From the NCBI GenBank assembly GCA_039587215.1, contig JBDHIW010000115.1, forward strand, positions 1-7,777: a DNA stretch of 7,777 bases. Direction: 5' to 3'. The stretch comes from CAMYLY01 sp039587215. Its GTDB lineage: Bacteria; Gemmatimonadota; Gemmatimonadetes; Gemmatimonadales; GWC2-71-9. How positions within the stretch are numbered: position 1 is the stretch's first letter; each line of letters opens with the position of its first letter. A program made the position numbers and the translations under genes. Below the pieces are notes generated by a model. That model had not been told where the DNA came from. It was given only the letters and a program-made list of their open reading frames with translations, and searched no databases. Positions 1-6,622 of this stretch are shown here, in pieces.

Positions 1-1188
1 AAGGACGATGAGGTCGTATTCCGGGCGTACAGCCCGGGGGGGTCGTCGCTTCTGACCGACGAGGAGTTCGCCCGCATGTTCGCCGCGTCGCAGATCGTGG
101 CACAGGGCGGCGTCGGCGAACTCTCCGCGGTGGATCTGCGGAATCAGCTGTCCGGGAAGGCGGCGTCCGTGAGCCCGATGATCGCCGACCTGACGGAGGG
201 ACTGTCGGGGTCGGCCTCGCCGCAGGACCTCGAGACGCTGTTCCAGCTCATCTATCTGCACGTGACGGCACCGCGGAAGGACGCGGCGGTGTTTGCCGCG
301 TTCCAGCAGCAGGCCGCGGGCTTCCTCGCCAACCGCAGTGCGAGCCCCCAGGCTGCGTTTTCCGACACGATTGCGGTCACCATGGCGCAGGGGCATCCGC
401 GCGCGACGCCCATCTCCGCGGCGCGGGTCCAGGGCCTCGATCTCGACGAGTCGTTTGCGTTCTATCAGGACCGCTTCGCCGACGCGAGTGACTTCACGTT
501 TGTCTTCGTCGGCGCCTTCAGCCTGGACGACATGCGGCCGCTGGTCGAGCGCTATCTCGGCGGTCTGCCGTCGACGGGGCGCGAAGAGCAGTGGCGGGAC
601 ACCGGTATCCGTCCCCCGAGGGGCGTGATTCGCAAAGAGGTCCGCAAGGGACTCGAGCCGCAGAGCATGACGCAGATCATCTTCACCGGCCCATTCGAGT
701 ACACGGCCGAGAACCGACACTTGGTGCGGTCGCTGGTGTCGGCGTTCGACATCCGGCTGACGGAGCGCCTCCGCGAGGATTTGGGCGGGACGTACAGTCC
801 GCAGGTGGGCAGCTCGTACAGCAAGGAGCCGCTCGAGGGTTACTCGATCCGCGTGGGGTTCGGTTCGGATCCGGAGCGGGTGACCGAGCTCGTGGACGCG
901 GTGTTCGAAGAGATCGCGCAGTTCCAGAGTGACGGCCCCAGGCCGGAGCACGTCGCGGCCGTCGCGGAGTCACAGCGCCGGAGCAAGGAGACCGATCTCG
1001 AAAACAACCAGTTCTGGCTCGCGAACCTCATGGCGAGCGACATGTACGGCCAGGACCCGAGCTTCCTCCTGGACTACGGGCTCATCGAGTCCCTGACGGT
1101 CGATGCGCTGCGGGAGGCGGCGATGCGCTACTTCGACCTCGACAACTACGTCATCGTGACGCTCTATCCGGAAGCGCAGCAGCCCTGA
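1..1188 (+). CDS. M16 family zinc-protease-like protein, C-terminal part (5' end outside window)
   Basis: The frame is open from the first base and ends at TGA 1186-1188, giving 395 visible residues; the true start lies upstream, so the in-frame ATG at 76 is only an internal methionine. The visible part opens with a KDDEVVFRAYSPGG stretch, typical of the second half of duplicated bacterial M16 (pitrilysin/PqqL-like) proteases. The strand-rich DFTFVFVGAFSLDDM segment (about nt 490-534), leading into LVERYLGGLPS, closes one M16C unit. The final unit carries RLREDLGGTYSP (about nt 763-801), matching the conserved Arg/Tyr substrate-binding region of the non-catalytic half. No HxxEH zinc motif is visible; in this family it sits in the N-terminal half. 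Such proteins are usually periplasmic or membrane-anchored peptidases, but that cannot be judged without the N-terminus. The 273-base gap downstream suggests it is not tightly coupled to the next gene. An inactive M16 subunit is possible. Confidence 0.9.
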   Translation, partial: KDDEVVFRAYSPGGSSLLTDEEFARMFAASQIVAQGGVGELSAVDLRNQLSGKAASVSPMIADLTEGLSGSASPQDLETLFQLIYLHVTAPRKDAAVFAAFQQQAAGFLANRSASPQAAFSDTIAVTMAQGHPRATPISAARVQGLDLDESFAFYQDRFADASDFTFVFVGAFSLDDMRPLVERYLGGLPSTGREEQWRDTGIRPPRGVIRKEVRKGLEPQSMTQIIFTGPFEYTAENRHLVRSLVSAFDIRLTERLREDLGGTYSPQVGSSYSKEPLEGYSIRVGFGSDPERVTELVDAVFEEIAQFQSDGPRPEHVAAVAESQRRSKETDLENNQFWLANLMASDMYGQDPSFLLDYGLIESLTVDALREAAMRYFDLDNYVIVTLYPEAQQP

Positions 1189-1266
1189 CCGACCGAGCGT
1201 CATGACAGGTGCGCGCGACGGTGTCGGGTCGGGGTCAGAGGACCCATCTGGCGACAGCAACGCAGC

Positions 1267-1286
1267 CCCGGGGTGCGTTCCCCGGG
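1267..1286 (+). terminator. GC-rich stem-loop after the M16 gene, possible terminator
   Basis: CCCGGGG (1267-1273) pairs perfectly with CCCCGGG (1280-1286) around a six-base loop, 79 bases past the M16 stop. There is no T-tract after the stem, so it is not a canonical intrinsic terminator. It may slow polymerase, stabilise an mRNA end, or arise by chance in GC-rich DNA. The rest of the 1189-1461 gap shows no gene I can support and no clear sigma70 promoter for the next gene. Confidence 0.3.
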
Positions 1287-1461
1287 ACGTCCAGGTGCCG
1301 AGGGCCGTCGTCGTCGCGACACGGGGGTGCCGCAGGTAGCGCACCTCGGCCGGCGATGCGGGGGTGGCCTGCCGGTGTCCGACCCACGACTTTTCGACCG
1401 GCGCCCCCGGAGCGAGGGGCCGTCACCCGCAAACCATCAGGCTGAACGAGGCTGCGCGACC

Positions 1462-3354
1462 ATGCCCGACCAGACCCTGCCGGCGATCGGCGGATCGACC
1501 GAGCGCGAACGGGTTTCCACCGTCATCGTCCCCGATCATGCCGACATCGCGCGGCTGCTCTCAGACCGGATCGTCCAGGTCATTCACGAGCGGGTCGCGG
1601 AGACCGGCCGATGCGTGCTCGGTCTGGCGACCGGCAGCACGCCCGTGGGGATCTATCAGGAGCTGATCCGCCGCTACGAGGCCGGCGAGGTGGACTTCGC
1701 GAACGTCGTCACGTTCAACCTCGATGAGTACTACGGCATGGAGCCCGACGGCCGGCACAGCTACCACCGGTACATGCGGGAGAACCTTTTCGACCATGTG
1801 AACATCCCCGAGGATCAGGCGCACGTGCCGGACGGCATGGTGCCGCGCAGCGAGGTGGCGGCGTACTGCGCCGGCTTCGAGGCGGCGATCCGCGAGGCCG
1901 GCGGGATCGACTTCCAGTTGCTCGGTCTCGGCAAGACGGGGCACATCGGGTTCAACGAGCCCGGGTCGTCCCGCGACTCGGTCACGCGGCTGGTCACCCT
2001 GGACACGGTCACGCGCAAGGACGCCGCCAGCGACTTCTTCGGCGAAGACAACGTACCGCGCGAGGCCATCACGATGGGCGTCGCGACGATCCTCGGAGCC
2101 CGGGAGATCGCGCTCATCGCCACGGGCGAGCACAAGTCGGTGATCGTCCGGCGGGCGGTGGAGGGCGACGTGACGCACGAGGTGGCCGCCACCTTCCTCC
2201 AGTCGCACGGCAATGCCCGCTTCTACCTCGATCAGGCCGCCGCCGCCAATCTCACGCGGATCGCGACGCCGTGGATTCTGGACCCCGTGGAGTGGACGGT
2301 CCCGACCACGGACCGAGCCGTGGTGTGGCTCGCGGAGACGACGGGCAAGGCGATCCTCAAACTCAGCGCCAAGGACTACACCGAGAACCACCTGAGTGCC
2401 TTGCTGGCGCAGCACGGCTCGCCGGGGGTCATCAACGGCGACGTGTTCAACCGCCTGCGGGAGAAAGTGCGCGGGCGCGCCCGCCTTCCGCGCGGACAGC
2501 GCATCGTCGTGTTCTCGCCGCATCCGGACGACGATGTCATCTCGATGGGCGGCATTCTCAGGAAGCTCTGGGAGAACGAGAACGAGATCGTCGTCGCGTA
2601 CATGACGAGCGGTAACATCGCCGTGTTCGATTACGACGTGCGGCGATACTTCGACTTCGTCGACCGCGCCGGCGACACGCTGGGACTCGCACGCGACGTG
2701 ATCGACGCGCAGCGCGACCAGCTCGATGAGAGCCTGGCATCCAAGCGGCCCGGCGACATCGACATCCCGCTGGTCCAGGACATCAAGCGCGTCATTCGCG
2801 AGTGCGAAGCCATCTCGGGCATTGCGACGATCGGCATGCCGGCGAGTGCCGCCCGGTTCCTGGACCTGCCGTTCTACCGGACGGGCGAGGTGCGGAAGCG
2901 TCCCATCGGTGCGGAGGACGTCGCGCTGGTCCGCGCCCTGCTCGAAGACGTCGATCCCGAATACGTCTTCATCGCGGGTGATCTGTCGGACCCCCACGGG
3001 ACGCACCGCATGTGCAAGGAGGCCATCGAGGCGGCGATGGCCCAGGCGCCGGCGATCGACGCCGAACGATGGTACTACCGCGGCGCGTGGCAGGAGTGGC
3101 CGATCTCCGAGGCGGACGTGCTGGTTCCGCTCTCGCACGACGAGCTGCGCATCAAGATCTCGGCGATCTTCAAGCACGAGTCGCAGAAGGACGCCGCGCC
3201 GTTCCCCGGCCCGTTCGACGACCGGGAGTTCTGGCAGCGTGTCGAAGCCCGCAATCAGGGGACCGCGGAACAGGCCGACCGGCTGGGATTGCCGGAGTAC
3301 TACGCCATGGAGGCGTACGTGGTGGAGCGCGATGATGTGGAGCCGGCCGGATAG
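1462..3354 (+). CDS. nagB: NagB-type glucosamine-6-phosphate deaminase fused to PIG-L/LmbE deacetylase
   Basis: This is a 630-residue cytoplasmic protein (no signal peptide) with two domains. Residues about 18-280 have the NagB/SugarP_isomerase fold: phosphate-loop motif LATGSTP (55-61), NLDEYYG (86-92) with D88 matching the E. coli NagB general base D72, and GLGKTGHIGFNEP (155-167) with H161 and E166 matching H143 and E148. T159 stands where NagB normally has D141. Residues about 345-560 are a PIG-L domain: SPHPDDD (352-358) supplies H354/D357 as zinc ligands and D356 as likely base, and PHGTHR (511-516) supplies the third ligand, H515. Known chemistry: NagB converts GlcN-6-P to fructose-6-P plus ammonia; PIG-L enzymes remove N-acetyl groups from GlcNAc-type substrates. 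Long NagB/PIG-L proteins are known, notably in Bacteroidota, usually annotated nagB. ATG 1462 is chosen because it precedes the first NagB-like strand and has a weak GAGG (1448-1451) upstream; the frame runs open to 1273 but only with GTG starts. It is followed after 34 bases by the esterase. Family assignment is firm; the exact substrate is not. Confidence 0.93.
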   Translation: MPDQTLPAIGGSTERERVSTVIVPDHADIARLLSDRIVQVIHERVAETGRCVLGLATGSTPVGIYQELIRRYEAGEVDFANVVTFNLDEYYGMEPDGRHSYHRYMRENLFDHVNIPEDQAHVPDGMVPRSEVAAYCAGFEAAIREAGGIDFQLLGLGKTGHIGFNEPGSSRDSVTRLVTLDTVTRKDAASDFFGEDNVPREAITMGVATILGAREIALIATGEHKSVIVRRAVEGDVTHEVAATFLQSHGNARFYLDQAAAANLTRIATPWILDPVEWTVPTTDRAVVWLAETTGKAILKLSAKDYTENHLSALLAQHGSPGVINGDVFNRLREKVRGRARLPRGQRIVVFSPHPDDDVISMGGILRKLWENENEIVVAYMTSGNIAVFDYDVRRYFDFVDRAGDTLGLARDVIDAQRDQLDESLASKRPGDIDIPLVQDIKRVIRECEAISGIATIGMPASAARFLDLPFYRTGEVRKRPIGAEDVALVRALLEDVDPEYVFIAGDLSDPHGTHRMCKEAIEAAMAQAPAIDAERWYYRGAWQEWPISEADVLVPLSHDELRIKISAIFKHESQKDAAPFPGPFDDREFWQRVEARNQGTAEQADRLGLPEYYAMEAYVVERDDVEPAG

Positions 3355-3388
3355 CGGGATCGTAGCGTCCGGGCGCGCTCGAGCGGTG

Positions 3389-4942
3389 ATGCGGAAGGGG
3401 TCGAAGGGGGGCGTGCCGATCCTGGTGCCGATCTGGGCGGTGATGCTCGCCGCGGCCCCCGGGCACACGGCCCAGGTCCAGTCGGACGTGCGCGTCGAGC
3501 AGGGCCTGCTCGCGGCACGCGCACCCGACGCGCACGGCGTCCGGGCGTATCTCGGGATCCCCTATGCCGCGCCACCGACCGGCGAGTGGCGGTGGCGGCC
3601 GCCGCGGCCGCCGGTCGCGTGGGACGGCGTGCGGGCCGCCGACCGCTTCGGCGATCGATGCGTGCAGACCAATCCCTTCGACGACATGCTCTTCCAGAGC
3701 GCGGGTGAGAGTGAAGACTGTCTGACCCTGTCGATCTGGACGGGAGGCGAGCCCGGTGAGGCGCGGCCGGTCATGGTGTGGATCCACGGCGGGGGGCACT
3801 TCTCCGGCGCGTCCGACGAGCGACGCCACGACGGAACCGCACTGGCGCGGCGGGGTGTGGTGCTGGTCGCCATCAACTACCGGCTTGGGGTCCTGGGCTT
3901 CTTCGCTCACCCGGAACTCTCGGCCGAGTCGCCGGAGGGCGCCTCGGGCAACTACGGACTGTTGGACCAGATCGCCGCACTTCGGTGGGTGCGCGACAAC
4001 ATCGCGGCGTTCGGCGGCGACCCCGGAAACGTCACGATCTTCGGCGAGTCGGCGGGGTCGTGGTCGGTGAGTGCGCTCATGGCGTCGCCGCCGGCCTCGG
4101 GGCTCTTCCACAAGGCTATCGGGCAGAGCGGCGCGTTCATGTTCGCCACGGACGCGGAGACGCGCGCGGCGGCGGAGGGGCGTGGCGAGGCCTTCGCCGC
4201 GGAGGTCGGGGCGGGTGGCCTGGCGGACCTGCGCGCGGTGCCGGCGGAGCGCCTCGTCGAGGCGGTCGGGCGCCGGACATATCTCTTCGAGGCGATCGTC
4301 GACGGGCATGTGCTCCCCGAGCCGGCCCGCGCGATTTTCGCGCGCGGCGAACAGGCGCCGGTGCCGCTCGTGGTGGGGTGGACCTCGGCCGAGGTGCCGT
4401 TGGGGCCGTCCGCCGGGGCATATCTCGACACGATGCTCGGTGAGGCGTTCCCGCCGGAGTCCCGGGCGGCTGCGGCGGTGCACTACCCCGGGGGCACAGC
4501 GGAGGAGCGCTGGCGCTCCGCCGTCACACTGGCGAGCGACCGGTGGATGGTGCGGGAAACGTGGACCTGGGCGGAGCTGCACGCCCGGGCGGGGTTCCCG
4601 ACGTATCGCTATCTGTTCGATCAGCCGCGGCCCTCGGCCGACGGACCGCCGGCACCGGATGTTCCGGGGGCCGCCCACGCGCAGGACATCGAGTTCACGT
4701 TCGGGACGCTGGCGTCGCTTCCGTTGGCGTGGAGCGAGGCCGACCGTGAGGTGTCGCACCTGATGGGGACGCTGTGGACGAGCTTTGCGCGGACAGGCGT
4801 TCCGGCTGCCGAGTCGATGCCGAGGTGGCCCGCGTGGATCAGTGGGGGTGGTGGTCGGTTCCTGCGGATTGCGGCGCCGCCCGTCGTCGAGATCGAGCGC
4901 GACGATGCGAGGTTGCGGTTTCTCGAGGCATCGTCGAGGTGA
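3389..4942 (+). CDS. Secreted type-B carboxylesterase (para-nitrobenzyl esterase/cholinesterase-like)
   Basis: This 517-residue protein is a full-length alpha/beta-hydrolase of the carboxylesterase type-B family, which hydrolyses carboxylic esters. A basic start (MRKGSKGG) and hydrophobic stretch to about residue 23, with probable cleavage near A28, indicate a Sec signal peptide and a periplasmic or extracellular location. Visible motifs in order: PYAAPPTGEWRWRPPRPP (59-76), typical of the family N-terminus; EDCLTLSIW (109-117), the second type-B signature, with C91 and C111 likely forming the conserved disulfide; HGGG (133-136) oxyanion hole; GDPGNVTIFGESAGS (210-224) with nucleophile S221; E335 in WTSAEV as probable acid; and H430 in AAHAQDIEFTFG. 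The triad therefore looks complete. The start is ATG 3389, which retains the charged n-region; an adjacent GTG (3386) and an internal GTG (3413) are alternatives, and no strong ribosome site decides between them. It lies 34 bases after the NagB fusion and 29 bases before the lipoprotein, so cotranscription is likely. Natural substrate unknown; an acylated sugar would fit the neighbours. Confidence 0.93.
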   Translation: MRKGSKGGVPILVPIWAVMLAAAPGHTAQVQSDVRVEQGLLAARAPDAHGVRAYLGIPYAAPPTGEWRWRPPRPPVAWDGVRAADRFGDRCVQTNPFDDMLFQSAGESEDCLTLSIWTGGEPGEARPVMVWIHGGGHFSGASDERRHDGTALARRGVVLVAINYRLGVLGFFAHPELSAESPEGASGNYGLLDQIAALRWVRDNIAAFGGDPGNVTIFGESAGSWSVSALMASPPASGLFHKAIGQSGAFMFATDAETRAAAEGRGEAFAAEVGAGGLADLRAVPAERLVEAVGRRTYLFEAIVDGHVLPEPARAIFARGEQAPVPLVVGWTSAEVPLGPSAGAYLDTMLGEAFPPESRAAAAVHYPGGTAEERWRSAVTLASDRWMVRETWTWAELHARAGFPTYRYLFDQPRPSADGPPAPDVPGAAHAQDIEFTFGTLASLPLAWSEADREVSHLMGTLWTSFARTGVPAAESMPRWPAWISGGGGRFLRIAAPPVVEIERDDARLRFLEASSR

Positions 4943-4961
4943 ACGACCGATAGACCGCTGT

Positions 4962-4968
4962 GAGGAAA
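4962..4968 (+). promoter_or_regulatory. Ribosome binding site deciding the lipoprotein start
   Basis: GAGGAAA lies three bases before ATG 4972 (measured from its last A), with its GAGG core six bases from the ATG. This favours ATG 4972 over the in-frame GTG at 4960, which overlaps the site. Confidence 0.6.
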
Positions 4969-4971
4969 CGG

Positions 4972-5373
4972 ATGATCGATCGAGGCGGATTTCGAGACAG
5001 GTGGCTGGCGGGCGCGTTGGTGATCGGCCTGACGGCGGCGTGCAGCCCTGCGGACGGACCCGGGAGTCCGGTTGGGGTGTGGTCGACGGCCTCGATCGGC
5101 GAGTTCGAGGTTCCCGGCGCCGTCGAGTACGACGGCGCACGCCTGGAGACGACGTATGCGCGCTGGGCCTTCTTCGACGATGGGGTCTGCGTGCTCACGC
5201 AATTGGTCGACCGTCAGGTGCGCACGTTCGACCGATGCACCTACACCGTGAATGCGGGGGACGGCACGTTTGCGGTGAGTGTCCTGGCGGGGCAGTGGAC
5301 GGGGACGGTGCGGGGCCGCACGGTCGCACTCGTCGACCCGCTGGGCATTACCTGGGAGCTCGAGGCGCCGTAG
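4972..5373 (+). CDS. Small predicted lipoprotein, function unknown
   Basis: This is a 133-residue protein from ATG 4972 (137 residues if GTG 4960 is used). The N-terminus has charged residues (R4, R8, D9, R10), a hydrophobic segment at 11-23 and a lipobox-like LTAAC with the lipidated cysteine at C24, followed by SPADGPGSP, a flexible tether. The -3 position is T rather than the commoner L/V, but the pattern is acceptable for signal peptidase II. The mature part is short and beta-rich by its alternating pattern, starting VGVW and ending GITWEL; C73 and C89 could form a disulfide. The layout resembles small lipocalin-like or beta-barrel lipoproteins, but I recognise no specific family and assign no function. 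It follows the secreted esterase by 29 bases and is the last gene of that unit, so an envelope role linked to the esterase is possible but unproven. Confidence 0.8.
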   Translation: MIDRGGFRDRWLAGALVIGLTAACSPADGPGSPVGVWSTASIGEFEVPGAVEYDGARLETTYARWAFFDDGVCVLTQLVDRQVRTFDRCTYTVNAGDGTFAVSVLAGQWTGTVRGRTVALVDPLGITWELEAP

Positions 5374-5376
5374 CGG

Positions 5377-5399
5377 CCGGTCCGGGGTGAGGGGACCGG
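5377..5399. terminator. Stem-loop between convergent genes, possible bidirectional terminator
   Basis: CCGGTCC (5377-5383) pairs with GGACCGG (5393-5399) around a nine-base loop, starting four bases after the lipoprotein stop and ending 23 bases from the stop of the minus-strand oxidoreductase. Its position between convergent genes fits a shared transcription end, but neither side has a T-tract, so factor-dependent termination or a chance GC hairpin cannot be excluded. Confidence 0.4.
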
Positions 5400-5421
5400 G
5401 CCCGCACGGCACCGCCCGTCC

Positions 5422-6399
5422 TCAGCCGTCGGCTTCGTGCTCGGCGGCCTCCAGCAGACATCGGACGACCGCCAGGTGCTCGGCCAGGGTCGGCGCCTCG
5501 GCCGGCGACCCGTCGCGCATGTGGGTCACCACGGCGCCGACGATGCGAGCGTAGCCTTCCATCCATCCCAGCCCGTGAAACGGCCCCGGCCGGGCCGGCA
5601 GCTCGGCCGTGGTGCGCGCCTGCGTCGACCGCGTGCCGCCTTCGCCCCAGACGATCTCGTCGGGTTGCGCGAACGACCAGGTCGCCGAGGCGCGCTCGCC
5701 GACGATCGTGAGCTCGAGGGTGTTGCCGTGCCCGTGCACGGCCTTCGACACGGACCCCACGCTCACGGCGTCCCCGAACCCCATCGACACGTGCACGTGC
5801 GTGTCGCGGGTGGGCGGCGTGCCGTTGACGTACCAGCGGCGGACCGTCGTGGTGTCGGGCAGCGACCCCAGGATGTACGTGACGAGATCGACCCAATGCG
5901 TGGCGAGGTCCAGCAGTACGTCGAACCGCCCGCCGAGCTCGACGGAGTCCTTCCAGGCCTTGCCCGACGGCGGCCGTGTGGCGCTGGACTGCCAGTAGCG
6001 GCCCTCCACAGACATCAGCGCACCGAACCGCCCCTCAGCGAAGGCGCGCGCCAGCTCCTGCGGTCCCCAGAGCATCCGGTACCCGTGACAGATCCACGTC
6101 GCGATCGGTAGACCGTCGAGGGCGGAGAGCTGCTCGCGGTCCACGGCCACCGGCTTCTCGCTGATCGCAAAGCGGTAGCCGCGCTCGGCGGCCTCGAGGA
6201 GCCGCGGCGCGTGCAGCGCGTGCGGGTTGGCCACGACGAGGAGCTGGCGCTCCGGATCGTCCGGCGTCGGCAGCGGCGCGTCGCGGTCGTGCCACGCGGC
6301 CGGCGCCACGTCCTCGGGGTACATCGCGAGGGCGTGGCGGAGGGCGCGCCCGGCTCCGCCGCTGCCGATGATGAGTGGCTGGATGCGCTCCTGGTCCAT
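5422..6399 (-). CDS. Gfo/Idh/MocA family NAD(P)-dependent oxidoreductase
   Basis: This 325-residue cytoplasmic protein belongs to the glucose-fructose oxidoreductase/inositol dehydrogenase family, which oxidises or reduces sugars and cyclitols using NAD(P). Residues 9-17 (LIIGSGGAG) are the Rossmann GxGxxG loop; ANPHALHAP (57-65) corresponds to the usual TPN..H region; SEKPVAVD (80-87) is the family EKP motif, with K82 a catalytic-site lysine. In the C-terminal substrate domain, LLDLATHWVD (162-171) supplies the D164/H168 pair of the usual DxxxH motif. The nucleotide domain is short: about 64 residues separate the glycine loop from EKP, where about 80 is usual, so one helix and strand after beta-2 seem missing. 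ATG 6399 is chosen over the 80-residue longer open frame because it sits directly before the Rossmann strand and has a strong ribosome site. It is convergent with the lipoprotein gene and divergent from the sugar symporter, suggesting a role in metabolism of the imported sugar. Substrate unknown. Confidence 0.9.
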   Translation of the reverse strand: MDQERIQPLIIGSGGAGRALRHALAMYPEDVAPAAWHDRDAPLPTPDDPERQLLVVANPHALHAPRLLEAAERGYRFAISEKPVAVDREQLSALDGLPIATWICHGYRMLWGPQELARAFAEGRFGALMSVEGRYWQSSATRPPSGKAWKDSVELGGRFDVLLDLATHWVDLVTYILGSLPDTTTVRRWYVNGTPPTRDTHVHVSMGFGDAVSVGSVSKAVHGHGNTLELTIVGERASATWSFAQPDEIVWGEGGTRSTQARTTAELPARPGPFHGLGWMEGYARIVGAVVTHMRDGSPAEAPTLAEHLAVVRCLLEAAEHEADG

Positions 6400-6404
6400 G
6401 GATT

Positions 6405-6411
6405 CCCCCTC
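6405..6411 (-). promoter_or_regulatory. Ribosome binding site of the oxidoreductase
   Basis: Read on the minus strand, GAGGGGG ends five bases before ATG 6399. It is one of the better Shine-Dalgarno sequences in the window and fixes the start at 6399 rather than at a methionine farther upstream. Confidence 0.7.
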
Positions 6412-6514
6412 GCTTGGTCGTCGCGGTCGCTCAAGCATCTCCCGGGGGACGGCGCGGCGCAACCGCGCTCCGCAGGGCACGTGCGCCGCCCGCGTGGCAA
6501 CTGATCGGGTCCTG

Positions 6515-6543
6515 TTGTGGTTCCCCCTTCCGGGCGGTATTTT
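6515..6543 (+). promoter_or_regulatory. Predicted sigma70-type promoter of the sugar symporter
   Basis: TTGTGG (6515-6520) and TATTTT (6538-6543) are separated by exactly 17 bases and match the TTGACA/TATAAT consensus at four of six positions each, in a locally less GC-rich patch. Transcription would start near 6550 and leave a leader of about 70 bases before ATG 6623. The palindrome GGCGCC (6544-6549) lies at the predicted start and could be an operator half or chance. I see no equally good promoter for the divergent oxidoreductase within 6400-6622. Confidence 0.5.
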
Positions 6544-6622
6544 GGCGCCCAACCTGTCCCGTGGGCACCCCGCGCGGTCGGGCGAAGCGCAGCATTCGTC
6601 TCCATCCAGCGAGCCAGCCGTC

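Noticed and set aside
1403..1420. Weak inverted repeat GCCCC/GGGGC with an eight-base loop upstream of the NagB fusion
   Set aside because: Only five base pairs in very GC-rich DNA, expected by chance; no T-tract or riboswitch-like conserved elements around it.
1273..1461. N-terminal extension of the NagB fusion to the GTG at 1273
   Set aside because: The 63 added residues are Arg/Gly-rich without similarity to the NagB fold and include the hairpin at 1267-1286. ATG 1462 gives a normal family N-terminus.
2726..3388. Upstream extension of the esterase frame into the NagB/PIG-L gene
   Set aside because: The extra residues are Arg/Ser/Pro-rich out-of-frame translation of the PIG-L domain. The signal peptide begins at 3389, so the extension is only lack of a stop codon.
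1561..3468. A 635-codon open frame on the minus strand opposite the NagB/PIG-L gene
   Set aside because: It is Arg/Asp/His/Val-rich low-complexity translation with no recognisable motif, in antisense to a gene with clear catalytic motifs. High third-position GC removes stops from shadow frames in such DNA.
3595..3612. Tandem direct repeat GCGGCCGCC x2 with hairpin potential near the esterase start
   Set aside because: It encodes the proline-rich stretch common at this point in type-B carboxylesterases, so it is explained by coding sequence and GC bias.
3170..5140. A 656-codon minus-strand open frame opposite the esterase, and a 320-codon one opposite the symporter (6782-7744)
   Set aside because: Both are arginine/proline- or histidine/aspartate-rich shadows of well-supported plus-strand genes, with no domain signature.
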